Assembly (NCBI GenBank): GCA_029216955.1
Contig: JANAVB010004000.1
Coordinates: 436,782 to 500,781 of the forward strand
Length of the DNA: 64,000 nucleotides
Direction: 5' to 3'
DNA from: Iris pallida
Taxonomy: Eukaryota; Streptophyta; Magnoliopsida; Asparagales; Iridaceae
Shown here piece after piece: positions 61,101 through 64,000 of this stretch. The translations under genes and the position numbers were made by a program. Each line of letters opens with the position of its first letter. Position 1 is the first letter of the stretch. The notes under the pieces are model-generated. The model worked only from the letters and a program-made list of their open reading frames with translations, had not been told where the DNA came from and searched no databases.

Positions 61101-62930
61101 TTTACATATTTTTTCTTCGATCTTGAATATTAGAGAAATATAAATTCAAGTTTATATTTCTTTTGCCTTCGGTCGTTTTCTCCCTAATCATGATCATTTG
61201 TACAACTTTATCTTAGGTCTTTTCTAAACATCGCCATATCATAAGTTCTTATCACTTATATTCCTTTTCTTGGACCTAAGGAATTATTTTTTTAAATAAC
61301 TTCTCACTCAATTGTCTATTAATCTCGAGTCAAGTTTTGGATTCAAAAGTTTCCTCTCAATCGTTGAATCTTGAATATCCGTAAAATAAGGATTATAAGA
61401 TTTTACTTATTATGGCGTCGATCATTACCCTTCCTAATCAATTGTTTTCCTTTCAAGAAGCTGATCTTATACTTGAAGAACAGATACTTGTACTTTTTCT
61501 ATCTTTATCAACATGTATGATATTTTTAACTCCTTTAATATTCTTGGGTATATAGTTAGAATAATTTTGATGACTTACGATGACAAGATAGCATCACACT
61601 GTCGTCACTTATTTGAATTATCAAGACCACGGGTTCACTGCAGCCAGCAGCGCACTGGCATGGCATGACCCCTAAGTTGAAATAATTTAAAGTAAGCGTG
61701 GGTGATCAAAAATTATTAAAATTATGTCCTGATCATCTTATTTCGTCCTTGAGTTGTTATGTCAAGATTAGATAGAGTTGATAGGGTATTCGTTACCGCA
61801 ACATAGCTTGAGTTGTGGAACCAAGGGTTTAATGCAGCGAGCTGTACACTGGCGAGGCACAAATTCTTGGTAAAATGACTTCGATTATGTTTACGAGTTT
61901 CGAATACCATAGGGACTACGTCTTATTGGCATATAACTATTAAGTTTTCAAACTGATTTGTGCTTATTCCTAGTCATAATCTTCTCAATAAACCGGTAAT
62001 TCTCCCTTTCCTTCTTATCCTTCTATTTTTCAGATTGCCATCTTTTAATATAATTTTGACTGGAATCCTAAACCTACCTGGATTTTGATTCTATACTCGT
62101 TCCTAAATAATTGTGGATAAATATTTTAAGCATTTTGGATTTGATCATCCTTGAACAATTTCGATTATGACTAGACTCTTTTATTTATATTTCGATCGAG
62201 TCAATTCGTATCTTTTCCTAGGTTTGATTCTATGATCATGCCTACACAATTGTTCGTGTTAGAATGATTTCGATTGGATCATCCTTAAATACTTTTGATC
62301 ACGACCAAACTATTCGATTCTATTTCGATCGTGCCAATTCGCCGGTCATCCTAGAATTCAATTCCATGATCGTGTCTAAATAATTTTGTTTAACTAGTTG
62401 TTCGTACTAAGAGGAATTCAATTTTGATCGATCTTAAACCATTTTATCGAGACTAAATCATAACCGTGTCTATTATTTCAACTAAATCATAGCTATGGTT
62501 ATACCCTTGTTCCAACTACGGTCATGACTATTTTGATCATGCTCGTGCCAACTTTCTATTTTTACCCTGCTTATATGACTTGCACGATTAGCCTTGATTG
62601 TGACTGCCTCTGAAGTGCAACTAAAATCCTGTTTAGATTTTATCAAGAACCTTGGTCATTCCTTAAAAGCTGGTAATGACTCAACCATGCTAAGCATAGA
62701 TTGGTCGTGCCCAACCATTTCACTCTTGATCATTCTTAAAAACATTTGCTTGTCAACTAGACCATTTGTCACCCTCATTTCCCGTATTTCCCGTATTTCG
62801 TATTTATACTCGTATCTGGATTTTTGGCATGTATTTTAATTTTTCTCAAACTTGTGGGATTTCGGTATTTCTCGTATTTTGGGTTTTGGCATGGCTCGGT
62901 TTTATTTGGATTGGTTCGGTTTTATGTGAG
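61100..62930. other. Unassigned region with diverged duplications
   Basis: No gene is recognised. Two imperfect duplications: a GGGTT(C/T)A(C/A)TGCAGC(C/G)AGC segment at 61630 and 61826 (period about 196 bp), and a segment of about 130 bp at 62138-62245 and 62266-62400 sharing GATCATCCTT, TATTTCGATCG and CAATTCG. Possibly the body of the element C-type LTR. Confidence 0.6.
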
Positions 62931-62959
62931 TTGGATCACCTTAACCTATGCTACCCCTC

Positions 62960-63130
62960 AACCCACCACAACTCACCCTCTTTATAACCCCCACCTACCA
63001 CTCTCTCTCCTCATAACTTCCACCATTAATTTCCTTCTTCTTCTTCTTCTCCTTCCTCCACAACTCTCCTAACCCTAGCCAAGTGCACCTTGCCACTTCA
63101 TGAGAGCCCTATTTTCTTAGTTCATTTGCT
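62960..63130 (+). promoter_or_regulatory. TATA-like site and pyrimidine-rich leader
   Basis: CTCTTTATAACCCCC (about 62976-62990) is followed by CT-rich leader-like DNA and CCTAACCCTAGCC. The same kind of CCCTAA-rich leader lies in the LTRs of elements A (160-180) and B (38400-38600). This may be the LTR promoter. No coding sequence follows. Confidence 0.35.
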
Positions 63131-63512
63131 AGATTAGGACATGGTGATCAACATTAGAACTTGGTATTTTGTGATTTAAAGTCTCCTTTGCTCTAGATCT
63201 AAATTATTTCTATTTTCGGATTTTGTATGGTTTGATCTCTTTAAGTTGGATTTTCATGGGTTTTGGTATTTCCAAGTGGAAGAGCATTCAATTTACCCAA
63301 GTTGAAACTTTGGAAATCTGGATTTGGAGTTCGGATGGCCAAGTTATGATGCTTTGAAGCCTTGGGTTCATCCATGGTGTTCTTGCTGTTTGGAGAAGAC
63401 AGTGAGCAGTATGTGCAGAGCTGTTTAGCTTACGCACCCTGAGCTACGCGCGCTCTTTAGCGCTGCGTACGCAGACTTGAGTACGCTTCCTGTTGGAAGC
63501 GTGACTCCTTGA

Positions 63513-64000
63513 GCGTGCGTGACTTTTCACGTACGCAGCTCCCTTGAGCGTGCGTGACTTTTCACCCACGCTGCTCTCTGTAGCGTGCGTGACTTTTCAC
63601 GTACGCAGCTCCCTTGAGCGTGCGTGACTTTTCACCCACGCTGCTCTCTGTAGCGTGCGTGACTTTTCACCTACGCTGCTCTCTGTAGCGTGCGTGACTT
63701 TTCACCTACACTGTTCTCTGCAGCGTGCGTGACTTTTTACCTACGCTGCTCTCTCAGCGTGCGTGACTTTTCACCTACGCTGCTCTCTCAGCGTGCGTGA
63801 CTTTTCACGTACACTGCTCCCTTGAGCGTGCGTGACTTTTCACGTACGCAGCTCCCTTGAGCGTGCGTGACTTTTCACCTACGTTGCTCTCTGTAGCGTG
63901 CGTGACTTTTCACCCACGCTGCTCTCTGGCGTGCGTGACTTTTTACGTACGTAGCTCTTTCAGCGTGCGTGACTTTTCGTACGCTACTCCCCTGACCCTT
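63513..64000. repeat. 35-bp minisatellite of hairpin units, continuing past the window
   Basis: About fourteen units of GCGTGCGTGACTTTTCAC plus a variable half. Two unit types can be told apart: one continues GTACGCAGCTCCCTTGA, the other C(C/T)ACGCTGCTCTCTGTA, and they alternate at the left end. In the first type GCGTGCGTGA pairs with TCACGTACGC around a CTTT loop (ten pairs, one G.U). It is strongly CpG-rich relative to its AT-rich surroundings. Confidence 0.9.

Noticed and set aside
63513..64000. 35-bp repeats resembling a CRISPR array or satellite RNA
   Set aside because: No unique spacers between repeats; units are contiguous. Treated as a hairpin minisatellite.

Overview
The window is plant nuclear DNA made almost entirely of nested transposable elements. 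I could not support any host gene, tRNA, rRNA or organellar insertion. Evidence for a flowering plant with a repeat-rich genome is the presence of Ty3/gypsy elements of the Tat and Del/Tekay type, two CACTA (En/Spm) transposons with TNP2-type transposases, CCHC gag fragments without pol, long (TA)n tracts and minisatellites. The species cannot be named from what is visible.

Layout, left to right. (1) 1-11066: a Ty3/gypsy element (element A) with very long LTRs (3' LTR 4700 bp; the 5' LTR is cut by the window edge) and an internal region of about 2 kb that carries only a broken gag. (2) 11067-13002: an older LTR piece, then a minisatellite (13075-13555). (3) A long inverted repeat (13556-13786 and 28018-28330), split by a complete 14.2 kb Tat-lineage element (13787-28017). 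That element has 1.08 kb LTRs, a PBS overlapping an ATG, a decayed gag-pol with an additional archaeal-type RNase H, and a 3' cassette of three small antisense genes, each with its own TATA box. The middle antisense gene is apparently spliced, and its intron is a minisatellite. (4) 28331-34875: a 5'-truncated CACTA element on the + strand with two decayed genes. (5) 34876-37568: a 130-bp tandem duplication and antisense gypsy pieces (an LTR, an integrase C-terminus/chromodomain fragment, another LTR end). (6) 37569-44840: element B, an LTR element with perfect TTTGG target duplications, LTRs above 3 kb and only 607 bp of internal sequence with no ORF; a CACTA fragment sits in one LTR. (7) 44841-46054: CACTA remnant, (TA)n and unassigned DNA. 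(8) 46055-53798: a complete CACTA element (AAT target duplication) whose two genes lie on the - strand. (9) 53799-57655: unassigned DNA, then a gag pseudogene directly followed by a putative LTR. (10) 57656 to about 61100: element C, related to B, with a 290-bp internal region. (11) 61100-64000: unassigned DNA with diverged duplications, a TATA-bearing segment, and a 35-bp minisatellite whose units are near-perfect hairpins and which runs off the window.

How the parts relate. Most protein-coding signal is decayed, and nearly all premature stops are explainable as single C-to-T or G-to-A changes, as expected for methylated silenced repeats. Elements A, B and C end with the same LTR terminus. 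They also share an unusual conserved motif just inside the 5' LTR, followed by a hairpin whose stem sequence differs between elements while pairing is kept. This suggests a common cis-acting RNA module used by non-autonomous elements that depend on a Del/Tekay-like partner. The antisense cassette of the Tat element is the strongest candidate for an under-described biological system here.
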